A stretch of DNA of 64,000 nucleotides from Dermatophilus congolensis (GCF_900447215.1 NZ_UFYA01000001.1:2108001-2172000), one strand, 5' to 3'. Shown: positions 45,683-54,129, counted from the stretch's first letter. Notes: generated from the letters alone by a model not told the origin. Program-made: numbers and translations.

Positions 45683-46117
45683 CGGCTGTTCGCTGCCACG
45701 ATGGCGCCGCATGTTGTGCAGGAGCGCATCGACGCTGAATCGTCCTGCTCCGCTCACGGCGAGAGTGATCGCTACTGCACCGATCATGCCTACTAGTTCC
45801 CAGCCGCCATTTTTAATGAAAATCCCGTGCCCGATATGAGCAATGACGAATGCGCCGAACATGTTCGCAGTGACAACAAGAGCTGTGAGGACGGTCGCAG
45901 CTCCTAGAACTATGAGAACTCCACCTATCAATTCGATAGTGGCAGCAGCGGTAGCACTGAGGTAGGGCACGGGAGCTCCCATGCGGGTGAAGGCGGCAGC
46001 GGTGGCAGAAAGGCCATCGAGGAAGAACTTCTGCCAGCCGTGCGCAATAAGCACTGCGCCAAGGAGGAGGCGGGCAAGAAGAAGTGCGGTGGCGCGAAAA
46101 GAGCTAGGCAAGCTCAT
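45671..46117 (-). CDS. DoxX family membrane protein
   Basis: A 148-residue protein with four hydrophobic helices (ALLLARLLLGAVLIAHGWQKFFLDG, ATAAATIELIGGVLIVLGAATVLTALV and others) and the DoxX hallmark of a helix ending in HGxQKFF. Family members include the small subunit of thiosulfate:quinone oxidoreductase and proteins linked to thiol or redox stress in mycobacteria. GAAAGGAC precedes ATG 46117. It is divergent from the sulfur-type operon, and its 3' end overlaps the rhodanese gene. Confidence 0.85.
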   Translation of the reverse strand: MSLPSSFRATALLLARLLLGAVLIAHGWQKFFLDGLSATAAAFTRMGAPVPYLSATAAATIELIGGVLIVLGAATVLTALVVTANMFGAFVIAHIGHGIFIKNGGWELVGMIGAVAITLAVSGAGRFSVDALLHNMRRHRGSEQPSHH

Positions 46118-46202
46118 GAATGTCCTTTCTCGAGGATGCTCCTGGTGAAAGCAGGCTAGATGCCCAACTTTTGGGCTAGGAGCTAGCTAAACCGACTTAA
46201 TG

Positions 46203-46212
46203 TGAATATTCA
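46203..46212. promoter_or_regulatory. TGAATATTCA palindrome in the doxX/sulfur-operon divergent region
   Basis: A perfect 10-bp palindrome lies about 90 nt before doxX and 110 nt before the operon start, a plausible shared operator. It shares the core GTTGAATATT with the hairpin at 7974-8024. Confidence 0.3.
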
Positions 46213-46229
46213 ACTAACGAAAATAGTAC

Positions 46230-46282
46230 ACATGTCGGCGTCGCTGCATTATGGTTCCCATAACGCAGCGACGCCGACATGT
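46230..46282 (+). repeat. 25-bp near-perfect hairpin in the leader of the sulfur-type operon
   Basis: Arms 46230-46254 and 46258-46282 pair with a single A/C mismatch around a TTC loop. It lies between divergent genes, 40 nt before the DUF4242 start codon, so it is not an ordinary end-of-gene terminator. It could be an attenuator, a protein-binding RNA or a small mobile repeat. Confidence 0.6.
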
Positions 46283-46322
46283 TGCGTTTCACAACCACAT
46301 TCACCACACACAGGAGCAACAC

Positions 46323-46880
46323 ATGAACACACCGCACCTCGCCCTCATCGAAGTCACCCCTACCGACCCCAGCCCAGAAACTGCCCTGCCCCTCATTGAC
46401 ACCATCGCTGAACGCGCTGCCACCGCCAGCACTCACATCATCGAATCCGAAATCACCCAAAGCGGATCCCGCATATTCATCATTCTTGAAACTCCCAATC
46501 TCGACGCACTCACCACTGCGCTAACCCAGCACCCCATCCCGCATGTCAACGAAATCAGCGAACCCACCCCCGTCCGACTTGTCGGAGCCAACCTCGAAGA
46601 CCTCAAAGCCCAACGCCCCTCCGCTGGCTACCTCGTCGAATGGGATCTACCCGAAGAACTCGACATGGACACCTACCTAGCCAACAAAAAACGCAAAACC
46701 CCGCTCTACGCCAATGTCCCCGAAACCACCTTTCTTCGAACTTACGTTCGAGAAGACATGGCCAAATGCCTCTGCCTCTACAACGCTCCCGACGAAAACG
46801 CCGTCAAACGCGCCCGCGAAGCCGTCAGCACCCCCATCGACCGCCTCTTCGCCCTTGCCCCCGGAGCTACCCCCTCATGA
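46323..46880 (+). CDS. DUF4242 protein, apparently a tandem repeat of the domain
   Basis: A 185-residue protein with CAGGAGCAAC before ATG 46323. The C-terminal half (about residues 100-180: YLVEWDLPEELDMDTYLANK, TTFLRTYVREDMAKCLCLYNAPDENAVKRARE) matches DUF4242, a ferredoxin-like family whose studied member SCO4226 binds nickel. The N-terminal half (LALIEVTPTDPSPETALPLIDT, IESEITQSGSRIFIILETPNLDAL) has the same beta-alpha-beta layout and looks like a diverged first copy. It overlaps the flavoprotein gene by 4 nt as first gene of a six-gene operon, so a role in that pathway, perhaps metal or cofactor binding, is inferred. Confidence 0.7.
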   Translation: MNTPHLALIEVTPTDPSPETALPLIDTIAERAATASTHIIESEITQSGSRIFIILETPNLDALTTALTQHPIPHVNEISEPTPVRLVGANLEDLKAQRPSAGYLVEWDLPEELDMDTYLANKKRKTPLYANVPETTFLRTYVREDMAKCLCLYNAPDENAVKRAREAVSTPIDRLFALAPGATPS

Positions 46881-47989
46881 CCACCACACCCACTATCAAC
46901 CACGACCGCTACGCAACGGCGTTAGCCACCGTGGCAACCCAGGCCACCAACGTCGACGCCAACCGCGTTGACCCCCGCACAGCCATGCATGAAATTCTGC
47001 GCAGTGGCATCTTCGAACCAACCCTCACTCCCCTAGCCAACGGCACTCCAGCGGTAGACATCCAAGACAGCACACAAGTACTGGCCGACCTCGCCTACGA
47101 ATGCATGACCACAGCATTCACCACCTGGGCACACCGGATGGTGCTTGAATTCTTCGCCCGCGGCCAACGCTCGCCCCTGGCCGAAGAAATATTCACCGAG
47201 CTGCGCTGCGGGCACCGCACCGGCGTCACCGCCATGGCTGCAGGCATGAAAGCACTCGCCGGTCTAGAACCGTTACCTATCCAAGGGCGTCGAAACAGTG
47301 ACGGCAGCATCACTGCCTCAGGGCGCATCGCGTGGGCTAGTAACCTCATTCCCGAATCGGTCATCGTGCTCCCCGTTGAAATACACGACAAGAACACACC
47401 GAATCGTGCACCTGAACAGGTCGTAGCTTTCCTGCATTACGAAACTTCTGGCCTGACCGTGCGACACATCAGCGGACTCTTGGCCTTGGAGGCCACTGCC
47501 TCAGGAATGCTGCTACTGGAAGATGTGCACATTCCCACCACGCAGGTGCTCTGCGCGGACTTCGCTTCATTCGCCAAAGCATTCCGGCCATCGTTCCTTC
47601 TGCACCAAAGCGCATTGGCGCTGGGGTTAGCTCATCGCAGCCTCACCGAAGCCAGCGCGAACACCGGTCACAGCCCTACTCATCCGCTCCAGAGAACCGT
47701 CGAAAACCTTCATAGCCATCTGGAGACTCTCACTAGTGACTGGAAACACATGGCGGCCACCCCTGAACGCATCACACCGATAGATCTGCTCCAACTGCGC
47801 CTTGATGCCGCGCTCACTGCTGCCAATGCCGCTCACGCGGAGAGCGCTACTGCCGGAGGAGCTGGATATATCGCTACCAGCGGGCCAGCTAGGCGCCTGC
47901 GCGAGGCCTCATTTTTTCCTGTTCAGTCTCCATCGGAAGGTCAGTTGCGGTGGGAGATCTCCTCGCTCATCTCGTCAATGTCCAGCTGA
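46877..47989 (+). CDS. Acyl-CoA dehydrogenase-fold flavoprotein, possible desulfurisation monooxygenase
   Basis: A 370-residue acyl-CoA dehydrogenase superfamily protein: helical N-domain, beta middle domain (SGRIAWASNLIPESVIVLPVEI, GLTVRHISGLLALEATASGMLLLEDVHIP) and C-terminal helical bundle ending RRLREASFFPVQSPSEGQLR. With no other beta-oxidation gene nearby, and with an SsuBAC-type importer and an FMN reductase in the same operon, it is more likely a flavin-dependent oxygenase of the DszC/SfnB kind than a dehydrogenase. That is inference from context. The start is the ATG at 46877 (ATGA overlap). Confidence 0.78.
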   Translation: MTTTPTINHDRYATALATVATQATNVDANRVDPRTAMHEILRSGIFEPTLTPLANGTPAVDIQDSTQVLADLAYECMTTAFTTWAHRMVLEFFARGQRSPLAEEIFTELRCGHRTGVTAMAAGMKALAGLEPLPIQGRRNSDGSITASGRIAWASNLIPESVIVLPVEIHDKNTPNRAPEQVVAFLHYETSGLTVRHISGLLALEATASGMLLLEDVHIPTTQVLCADFASFAKAFRPSFLLHQSALALGLAHRSLTEASANTGHSPTHPLQRTVENLHSHLETLTSDWKHMAATPERITPIDLLQLRLDAALTAANAAHAESATAGGAGYIATSGPARRLREASFFPVQSPSEGQLRWEISSLISSMSS

Positions 47990-48693
47990 GTCGAGGCGGA
48001 AAACCGGTTCTGCACGATGTTGATCTTCAGGTGCAGCGCGGTGAATCTCTCGCACTACTCGGGCCTAGCGGGGCAGGAAAGTCCACCGTGCTGCGTATTC
48101 TCGATGGCACACTGCGCCCTGACAGCGGTACCGTCACGCTGCGAGGTACCACTGGCGGCTCACCTCGCTGTGCAGTAGCCCTGCAGGATGCTGACCTGTT
48201 CCCCTGGCTGACGATTGCCCAAAACGTAGCTTCTGGAGCAGAATTCACCCCCCACCATCACCGGATTAGCCCTGCCCGTGTTACTGACCTTCTCACCCGG
48301 CTCAACCTGACTCATGTCGCCAACTCCTACCCGGATCACATTTCTGGAGGACAGGCCCAACGTGTCTCTTTGGCTAGAGCACTGGCAGTAGAGCCTGAGC
48401 TGCTGCTTCTCGATGAGACGCTGTCAGCGTTAGATCCCCTCATCCGCAGCGATATTCAGGAGTTTCTTAAAGCTGAGTGTCACCGGATCGCAGCAACATG
48501 TGTTCTGGTTACACACGATGTTGATGAGGCGCTCGCTCTGGCTGACCGGGTAGTTCTGCTTGGTGGCTCCGGGCAGCACGGCCGTTTCAGCCATGCATGG
48601 GACGTGCCTCGGCAAGCCAGCGAGCGCGCTGAGGTGCGCGAAGAAGTGCTGGCAGCCTACCGACCTACTGAAGTAGCTGCTGCCCATGTCTGA
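47950..48693 (+). CDS. ABC transporter ATP-binding protein (SsuB/NrtD/TauB type)
   Basis: A 247-residue ATPase: Walker A GPSGAGKSTVLRILDG, signature ISGGQAQRVSLARAL, Walker B LLLLDETLSALDP and H-loop LVTHDVDEALALADRVVLLGG, the last typical of nitrate/sulfonate/taurine importers. The GTG start lies 40 nt inside the end of the flavoprotein gene, an unusually long overlap. Its stop overlaps the binding-protein gene by 8 nt. Confidence 0.9.
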   Translation: MGDLLAHLVNVQLSRGGKPVLHDVDLQVQRGESLALLGPSGAGKSTVLRILDGTLRPDSGTVTLRGTTGGSPRCAVALQDADLFPWLTIAQNVASGAEFTPHHHRISPARVTDLLTRLNLTHVANSYPDHISGGQAQRVSLARALAVEPELLLLDETLSALDPLIRSDIQEFLKAECHRIAATCVLVTHDVDEALALADRVVLLGGSGQHGRFSHAWDVPRQASERAEVREEVLAAYRPTEVAAAHV

Positions 48694-49843
48694 ATCTTTT
48701 CCTCGCCGAAGGTTCCTCACGCTAGGTGGCAGGGTCGCAGCTGCTGGTCTTATTGGGGCGCTTACTCTCAACGGCGGCCGAGTTGCTCTGAGTAGCTCAG
48801 CCAAGCACGCCACGCATGCCAATCATCTCGGGCGCCCGCTACGAATTGGATATTTGCCGATCACCGATGCCGCTGCTCTGCTCATCGGACACGAAAATGG
48901 TTATTTTGCTGCCGCAGGTACACCTTCTGACCGCCCTGTCATGTTCCGTACGTGGGAGTCGCTCGCTCACGCGTTACTTCTAGGCAAGGTTGATGTCGCT
49001 CACCTACTGATGCCGCTAGCGATTCAGATGAGAATCGCTCGTCACGCTCCCATTCGGGTTGTTGCTTGGGGACATACTCATGGCAGTGCCCTGACTGTCC
49101 GTCCTGACATCACTAACGTACGTGAGCTAGCAGGGCACACTCTCGCCGTGCCGCAGTGGTGGTCGATTCATAATGTTCTTCTTCAACAACTCCTGACACA
49201 CGCTGGGCTTTCCGCAGCGCTTCCTGGCACAAATACCGGCAACGTTCACCTGGTCGTGATGCCACCAGCAGAGATGGTCTCCGCGCTGGCGGCGAAGAAA
49301 ATTTCGGGTTTTGTTGTCGCCGAGCCTTTCCCCACCGTTGCAGCATCAACCGGTATCGGGCACACCCTGCGCTACCTAGGTGACCTATGGCAAAACCATG
49401 CTTGCTGCGGCATCGTGGTTCGCGACGAGCTGCTGACTAATCATCCGCAGGCAGTTGCTGCCATCGTCCGCGCCATCATCCATTCTCAGGACAGCATCAC
49501 TGCTGACCTTCCTACTGCTGCGACCCATCTCATTCACGGGGCGTACTTGCCTCAGGCTGGGCATGCACTCACGCACGCCCTGACCCGGTCAACATCTGAT
49601 GCGACCATCACCCAGCACGCTGACTGGCATGGTGAGCGCATCGGTTTTGCGGCTTATCCCCGTCCCAGTTACACCGCGCGTCTAAGCGAACTGCTGCGCA
49701 GCACTCGCATTGACGGCGACACAACTTTTCTCACCAGCCTCGATCATGTCCACGAAAAACTTGTTGAACCGCGATTTGTTGAAGCCGAACTACGTCGACT
49801 CGGCCGTCCGGTCTCTAATTCCACTGAGGAAATCGCCCCATGA
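48686..49843 (+). CDS. Tat-exported ABC substrate-binding protein (SsuA/NrtA-like)
   Basis: A 385-residue protein with a twin-arginine signal (FPRRRFLTLGGRVAAAGLIGAL) and an NMT1/SsuA-like body: LRIGYLPITDAAALLIGHENGYFAAAG, then GKVDVAHLLMPLAIQMRIARHAP, and QNHACCGIVVRDELL, which resembles the NrtA/CmpA branch. It binds a small anion or organosulfur compound. No lipobox is evident, so retention may depend on the Tat signal or on MetQ-like anchoring not seen here. It overlaps its neighbours by 8 and 4 nt. Confidence 0.87.
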   Translation: MSESFPRRRFLTLGGRVAAAGLIGALTLNGGRVALSSSAKHATHANHLGRPLRIGYLPITDAAALLIGHENGYFAAAGTPSDRPVMFRTWESLAHALLLGKVDVAHLLMPLAIQMRIARHAPIRVVAWGHTHGSALTVRPDITNVRELAGHTLAVPQWWSIHNVLLQQLLTHAGLSAALPGTNTGNVHLVVMPPAEMVSALAAKKISGFVVAEPFPTVAASTGIGHTLRYLGDLWQNHACCGIVVRDELLTNHPQAVAAIVRAIIHSQDSITADLPTAATHLIHGAYLPQAGHALTHALTRSTSDATITQHADWHGERIGFAAYPRPSYTARLSELLRSTRIDGDTTFLTSLDHVHEKLVEPRFVEAELRRLGRPVSNSTEEIAP

Positions 49844-50670
49844 GAAGAAACTCATCTCGCTTTAGCCCAGTGTCCCCTGCTCTTCTACCGTTTCTCGGGC
49901 TCACCTCAACCGTAGCTATCTGGTGGTTTGTGACTGTTGTGCTCTTGCCTGACGTGCCTTTGATCAGTGACCTGACTCCTGCTGCCACGCTCAATGGCTT
50001 CATTGGACTTATTCGATCAGGGACGTTAATCCCTGATGCCAGTGCCAGCATGTTTCGCCTAGTTGGGGGTTTATTTATCGCAGTCGGGCTAGGGGTCGGT
50101 TTGGGCATAATCATCGGAGTAAACGCCGCTATCGATGCCGCGACTCGCCCTATCTTGTTGTTTCTTCGGATGGTTTCTCCGCTGTCGTGGGCGCCACTGG
50201 CTATCGGCGTTTTCGGTATCGGAAACTCTCCAGTCATCGCGTTGGTAGCTACTACCGCCTTATGGCCGATCGTCTTGGCTACTAGTGAAGGTATCGGCCA
50301 TATTGACTCCCGACTCCTGGTTGTTGCCCGAGCTTTCGGGGCCACCAGGGTTCAGGTTGGATACCGCGTTGTTTGGCCTTCGATTCGCCCTCGTGTGCTC
50401 GGCGGGATCCGCAGCGCAATCGGTGTTGCTTGGGTTGTGCTGGTTCCAGCTGAGATGTTCGGAGTCACTAGCGGGCTTGGATATCAGATCCTTAATAGCA
50501 AAGATCAGCTCGCCTATGACCGGCTCGGCGCTCTTCTTGTCGTTATCGGGACTCTTGGCTATTGCGTTGATGTGCTGGCCCGGTGGCTGCTGCGCACCCC
50601 ACGTGAACGTCGTGAAGAGTCTCAATCTGCACACGCCTCTTATAGCGACCTGCAAGGAGTGCCTTCATGA
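49840..50670 (+). CDS. ABC transporter permease (SsuC/TauC type)
   Basis: A 276-residue membrane protein with six hydrophobic segments and the EAA loop SEGIGHIDSRLLVVARAFGATRVQV. The family's VSPLSWAPLAIGVFGIGNSPVIALV segment is present, along with the C-terminal GLGYQILNSKDQLAYDRLGALLVVIG. It pairs with the preceding ATPase and binding protein. The ATGA overlaps at both ends tie it to the operon. Confidence 0.9.
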   Translation: MRRNSSRFSPVSPALLPFLGLTSTVAIWWFVTVVLLPDVPLISDLTPAATLNGFIGLIRSGTLIPDASASMFRLVGGLFIAVGLGVGLGIIIGVNAAIDAATRPILLFLRMVSPLSWAPLAIGVFGIGNSPVIALVATTALWPIVLATSEGIGHIDSRLLVVARAFGATRVQVGYRVVWPSIRPRVLGGIRSAIGVAWVVLVPAEMFGVTSGLGYQILNSKDQLAYDRLGALLVVIGTLGYCVDVLARWLLRTPRERREESQSAHASYSDLQGVPS

Positions 50671-51257
50671 GCAAAGTCATTGTTGTTAGTGCTGGTCACA
50701 AACCACAGTCGACTACTGAGCGTCTCGCGGTTGAGATCGCTACGTCACTGGATGGCAAACCTGCGTGCCCGGCCACGTCGCATGTCGCTCTGAGTATGTG
50801 GGGCAGCTCGATCGCCGCTGGCTTAGTGACGTGTGATTTGTCTCCTGAGCTGGTGTCGATTCGTGATGATCTTGGATCAGCGGAGGGGATTGTGGTGGTC
50901 ACTCCTGTGCATCACGCCTCATATAGCGCTCTCTTCAAAGCGTTTTTCGATCAACTTCCTCGCGGCATTCTTGCCGGCATCCCCACTCTGATGGCTGCTT
51001 CAGGCGGTTCTGGCCGTGACGCGCTCATCCTCGATATGGCTTTGCGTCCGTACTTGGCTGCATTACGCATGCTCGTTACCCCGACCGGGATCATGGTTGC
51101 CCCGGAGGATAGAAACGCTCAGGGGGTTCTTCTGCCTAGTGTTAGCGATCGCATTGATCGGGCCACTGCTGAGTTTGTCGCTCTTCTTGGGCATCGCGCC
51201 AATCAGGTGAAGGGCGATTGCTCACCCGTAAGAGACGCTATCGGAATGGCATGCTGA
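50667..51257 (+). CDS. NADPH-dependent FMN reductase family protein (SsuE/MsuE-like)
   Basis: A 196-residue flavodoxin-fold reductase. It starts KVIVVSAGHKPQSTTERLAVEIA and carries VVVTPVHHASYSALFKAFFDQLPRG and MAASGGSGRDALILDMALRPYLAAL, characteristic of SsuE-type reductases that supply reduced FMN to two-component monooxygenases. Its position as last gene of the operon with an acyl-CoA dehydrogenase-fold flavoprotein supports that partnership. The usual GSPS/GSxR phosphate loop near the N-terminus is modified to SAGHKPQST. Confidence 0.88.
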   Translation: MSKVIVVSAGHKPQSTTERLAVEIATSLDGKPACPATSHVALSMWGSSIAAGLVTCDLSPELVSIRDDLGSAEGIVVVTPVHHASYSALFKAFFDQLPRGILAGIPTLMAASGGSGRDALILDMALRPYLAALRMLVTPTGIMVAPEDRNAQGVLLPSVSDRIDRATAEFVALLGHRANQVKGDCSPVRDAIGMAC

Positions 51258-51556
51258 TCTGTTTCTGCGGGCGAGCAGCTCATTTTCAGACATATTGCGA
51301 AAACACAGAATTTTCGCCGTGTCGAATAGCTTCTGGTCGATGTTTGATGTACCTCTCATTACGAACAAAATTCTGATTCTGTTCATTTTTCGACGGTCCG
51401 TTAGACGCTCTCCTCTGCCAACTTCTTCACTCCTTTTGGAGAGTGCGGACTGCCTCATATTTTCACCGTAAAGCTTTGTGCGACACATGCTTTCACCAGG
51501 AGGTATCTCATACCTGCAGTGATATGCTAATGACTCTCATTACCGAAAGGGAGTAC
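51258..51556 (+). promoter_or_regulatory. Leader of the trypsin-like protease with metal-operator-like palindrome
   Basis: This 299-bp gap has no gene. Near its end are a small hairpin (AGGTAT-CTC-ATACCT, 51501-51515) and a perfect TAATGA-CTC-TCATTA inverted repeat (51528-51542) directly before the Shine-Dalgarno. The 15-mer at 51525-51539 agrees with the Zur box consensus at 11 of 15 positions. Confidence 0.4.
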
Positions 51557-52285
51557 ATGAAACGTTTCACCACTCTTGCAGTCACCTGCATGACCGCACT
51601 CGCCCCTGTCGCGCTCCTCGCCACTCCCGCAGAGGCCATCGCAAAGGGAGAGAAGGCAAACCATCCCGCACTGGTTCAAATCCATATCTTCGATAAAGAA
51701 GACGGCACTCCACACAAATGCACTGGCTCCGCGCTGACTGATGAGTGGATCCTTACCGCAGCTCACTGTGTAGAAGGCGAAAAACCTAACGATCCAGACG
51801 TTCCAGCTGAAAAACTGAAAGTTTTCCACTCGAACGATAAAAAGAGCCCTGGGCCTGCTGAAAAAGTTGACCGGTTCGTCACACACAAACGCACAGACAT
51901 GGCCCTGCTACACCTAGCCACCGCTCATAAATCAGCTCACATGAAAGTCAGCACTGGAGCTTCCCCGCAGCCAGGCCAACGACTGGACCTATACGGTTTC
52001 GGCAAAGGATTCCAAGACGCTGAAGTGAACTGGCTCCACAAAGCCACAGTGGAAGTAATAGGCGCCGAAAATCACCTCAACGCAGGCCAGGTATTCAAAG
52101 TGAAAGGCATCACCGGCGCCTCCAACCACGGCGACTCTGGTGGCCCAATGGTTGATAACAAAGGTGAGCTGGTCGGCGTAAACGTCATTGGTTCGCACGG
52201 AATTTGGGCCGACCCCTACTCCGAATCCAAGGCCGTAGACGTGCACGCATACCGCGACTGGATCAAGTCTGTCGCTGGTGTCTGA
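51557..52285 (+). CDS. Secreted trypsin-like serine protease (S1)
   Basis: A 242-residue exported protease. The signal peptide is MKRFTTLAVTCMTALAPVALLATPAEA. The catalytic triad is His70 (LTAAHCVEG), Asp114 (RTDMALLHL) and Ser194 (HGDSGGPMVD). The segment after the signal (IAKGEKANHPALVQIHI) resembles a short activation region. AAAGGGAG precedes ATG 51557; upstream in-frame ATGs at 51524 and 51530 have poorer sites. Only one of the usual disulfide cysteine pairs is visible (CTGSA and AHC). It is followed by another secreted hydrolase and closed by a hairpin. Confidence 0.9.
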   Translation: MKRFTTLAVTCMTALAPVALLATPAEAIAKGEKANHPALVQIHIFDKEDGTPHKCTGSALTDEWILTAAHCVEGEKPNDPDVPAEKLKVFHSNDKKSPGPAEKVDRFVTHKRTDMALLHLATAHKSAHMKVSTGASPQPGQRLDLYGFGKGFQDAEVNWLHKATVEVIGAENHLNAGQVFKVKGITGASNHGDSGGPMVDNKGELVGVNVIGSHGIWADPYSESKAVDVHAYRDWIKSVAGV

Positions 52286-52343
52286 TAACCCCACGAGGGA
52301 TAACTGAAGTTAGTCGGCCACCTCAGAAGCCGCGACTTAGAGC

Positions 52344-52380
52344 AGCCCTGAACGTCTTTATAGCGTCGACGTTCAGGGCT
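52344..52380 (+). terminator. Terminator after the trypsin-like protease
   Basis: A perfect 13-bp inverted repeat (52344-52356 with 52368-52380, 11-nt loop) lies about 60 nt after the protease stop. Confidence 0.75.
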
Positions 52381-52492
52381 CAGCCATAACTGGGAAATAT
52401 TTCCAGCGCAATGAGCAGCTAATAACACTTTTTTCACCACTAATTTTGGGAAGTAGCGACCTCAACATTCCATCACAAAAGGAGAGTCCATC

Positions 52493-53593
52493 TTGCGTGC
52501 CAGTTTTGTCTCTATCGCAGCCGGAGCCACGGCCTTACTGCTTGCTTCAACAAGCTATTCAGCTTTCGCATTAAGCAATAAAGATACAAGTAATTCACTA
52601 CAGTCATCAGCGCAGCGCACACATAAAAAAGATAAGAAAACGGGAGCAAAAGATTTCCCGGCAGGCGATGAGGCATACCACACTGTTGCCGAAGTTGAGC
52701 AGTTCATGAACAACACTGTAAAAAAGTACCCAGAACTTGCTGAGAAAAAATCTTTAGGAAAATCTGTTGAAGGGCGGGATCTTTGGACACTAAAAGTAGG
52801 GAAGGGCAAAGAATCCGATCCTGAAGTTTTCATCATGTGCAATCAACATGCACGTGAACACTTATCAACAGAACAATGTATCGACACAATCTCGCAACTC
52901 ACTGATAAATATTCATCAACCCCGCGGGTCAAAAATATTCTTGATCACCGAACTGTATGGATTCTGCCCGTAGCGAACCCTGACGGCTCTCAATACGACA
53001 TTGAATCTGGGCGCTATTTAGGATGGAGGAAAAACCGTACCAAAAATGCTGACGGAACATACGGGATCGACCTCAACAGGAGCTGGGGATATAAATGGAA
53101 TTGTTGTGGCGGATCATCGAGTAAAACTACCTCAAACAGCTATCACGGACCCAGCGCTTTCGCGCCACCAGAAACTCGAGCAATCTCAGACTTCATCGAA
53201 TCACGACGTAAACAGGGAACACAAAAAATAAAAGGATTTATGGATATCCATACATATGGAGAACTTATCCTTTGGCCCTTTGGATACACAACCGAAGAAA
53301 AAGATGAAGGAAAAACTCCTGAACAAGCCGCAAAACTAGCGGCATTAGGAAAGAAGATCGCTTCTCTTAATGGATTTGAGCCCATGCAGACAAGCAGCAG
53401 CTACATCACTGATGGCGAGGCTAGCGACTGGGCTTGGGGAGACCAAGGGATCCCCGCACTCACTATGGAGCTATCCCCCAAGGAAAAAACCAGCGAGGGC
53501 AACGGATCATTCTACCCCGCAGGAAAACTCATCCCAGAACTTGTGCAACGAAACCGAGAAGCAATTCTCGCTTTCATTGAGCTTTCTGTATAA
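52493..53593 (+). CDS. Secreted M14 zinc carboxypeptidase
   Basis: A 366-residue exported metallocarboxypeptidase with TTG start and AGGAG upstream. The signal peptide is MRASFVSIAAGATALLLASTSYSAFA. A lysine-rich pro-like segment precedes the catalytic domain. Zinc ligands are His119 and Glu122 in CNQHAREHLSTEQC, plus the His of MDIHTYGELILWPFGY; DLNRSWGYKW and the catalytic Glu in LTMELSPKEK are also present. Codon use is visibly more A/T-rich (many AAA, ATA, AAT) than in neighbours, which suggests horizontal acquisition or relaxed composition. Confidence 0.92.
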   Translation: MRASFVSIAAGATALLLASTSYSAFALSNKDTSNSLQSSAQRTHKKDKKTGAKDFPAGDEAYHTVAEVEQFMNNTVKKYPELAEKKSLGKSVEGRDLWTLKVGKGKESDPEVFIMCNQHAREHLSTEQCIDTISQLTDKYSSTPRVKNILDHRTVWILPVANPDGSQYDIESGRYLGWRKNRTKNADGTYGIDLNRSWGYKWNCCGGSSSKTTSNSYHGPSAFAPPETRAISDFIESRRKQGTQKIKGFMDIHTYGELILWPFGYTTEEKDEGKTPEQAAKLAALGKKIASLNGFEPMQTSSSYITDGEASDWAWGDQGIPALTMELSPKEKTSEGNGSFYPAGKLIPELVQRNREAILAFIELSV

Positions 53594-53601
53594 GAATTTC
53601 C

Positions 53602-53651
53602 TCACCCTGGAAGAGAGGTCACATTAACTCATTACTTTTCTTCCAGGGTGA
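53602..53651. terminator. Bidirectional terminator after M14 carboxypeptidase
   Basis: A 13-bp perfect inverted repeat (53602-53614 with 53639-53651) with a 24-nt AT-rich loop lies between convergent genes. Confidence 0.65.
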
Positions 53652-53670
53652 ATCACATACGTTATGGTAG

Positions 53671-54129
53671 TTACTTTTCGCACGTAACATAAGAGTCAAA
53701 CTTCCCGTCTTCAGCATTCGAGACAACCTGCTCATCAACAAGCTCCTGCGGCAACACAGCTAGCTGTACTTTTAAAGAATTTTCTACGTTTCCTTTATCG
53801 CCGCAGCCAGCGAGAACGATCCATTTTGAAGGGTCAGCTTCTTCTTCCGTGTATGTGGCTTTTTTCCCTACGTGCACAGAAATATCGATTACCTGAACTT
53901 TCGCCGACCCAGAAACTCTTTCCCGAACAGAAGAAAGAGGGTTTCCAACAACCTGCGAAAATTCTAAGTTAGCGGTTGCCTGCTTACTTTGCTTAGCTGG
54001 CGCGCTCTCTCCATTCGCACACGCCGCCAACCCATGGAAAGAGAGAAATAAACATGAAGAGAAACCTACAAACCGAATAGCTTGAGAACGTAAAAAATTA
54101 TTCATCGAAAATCTGTTAAGATTAACCAT
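53671..54129 (-). CDS. Putative lipoprotein of unknown function
   Basis: A 152-residue protein; start ATG 54129 follows AACAGGAAAG. An N-terminal hydrophobic stretch ends in lipobox-like LAAC (GLAACANGES), so it is probably a lipoprotein. The mature part is beta-rich (AKVQVIDISVHVGKK, KWIVLAGCGDKGN, LKVQLAVLPQELVDEQ) with cysteines in LAGCGD and at YVTCEK that could pair. I recognise no family. Composition is AT-rich like the neighbouring carboxypeptidase gene. Confidence 0.65.
   Translation of the reverse strand: MVNLNRFSMNNFLRSQAIRFVGFSSCLFLSFHGLAACANGESAPAKQSKQATANLEFSQVVGNPLSSVRERVSGSAKVQVIDISVHVGKKATYTEEEADPSKWIVLAGCGDKGNVENSLKVQLAVLPQELVDEQVVSNAEDGKFDSYVTCEK

Noticed and set aside
46197-46460. 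Short frames on both strands beginning with near-identical peptides
   Set aside because: The similarity arises because both read through the two arms of the 25-bp inverted repeat; neither continues into a plausible protein.
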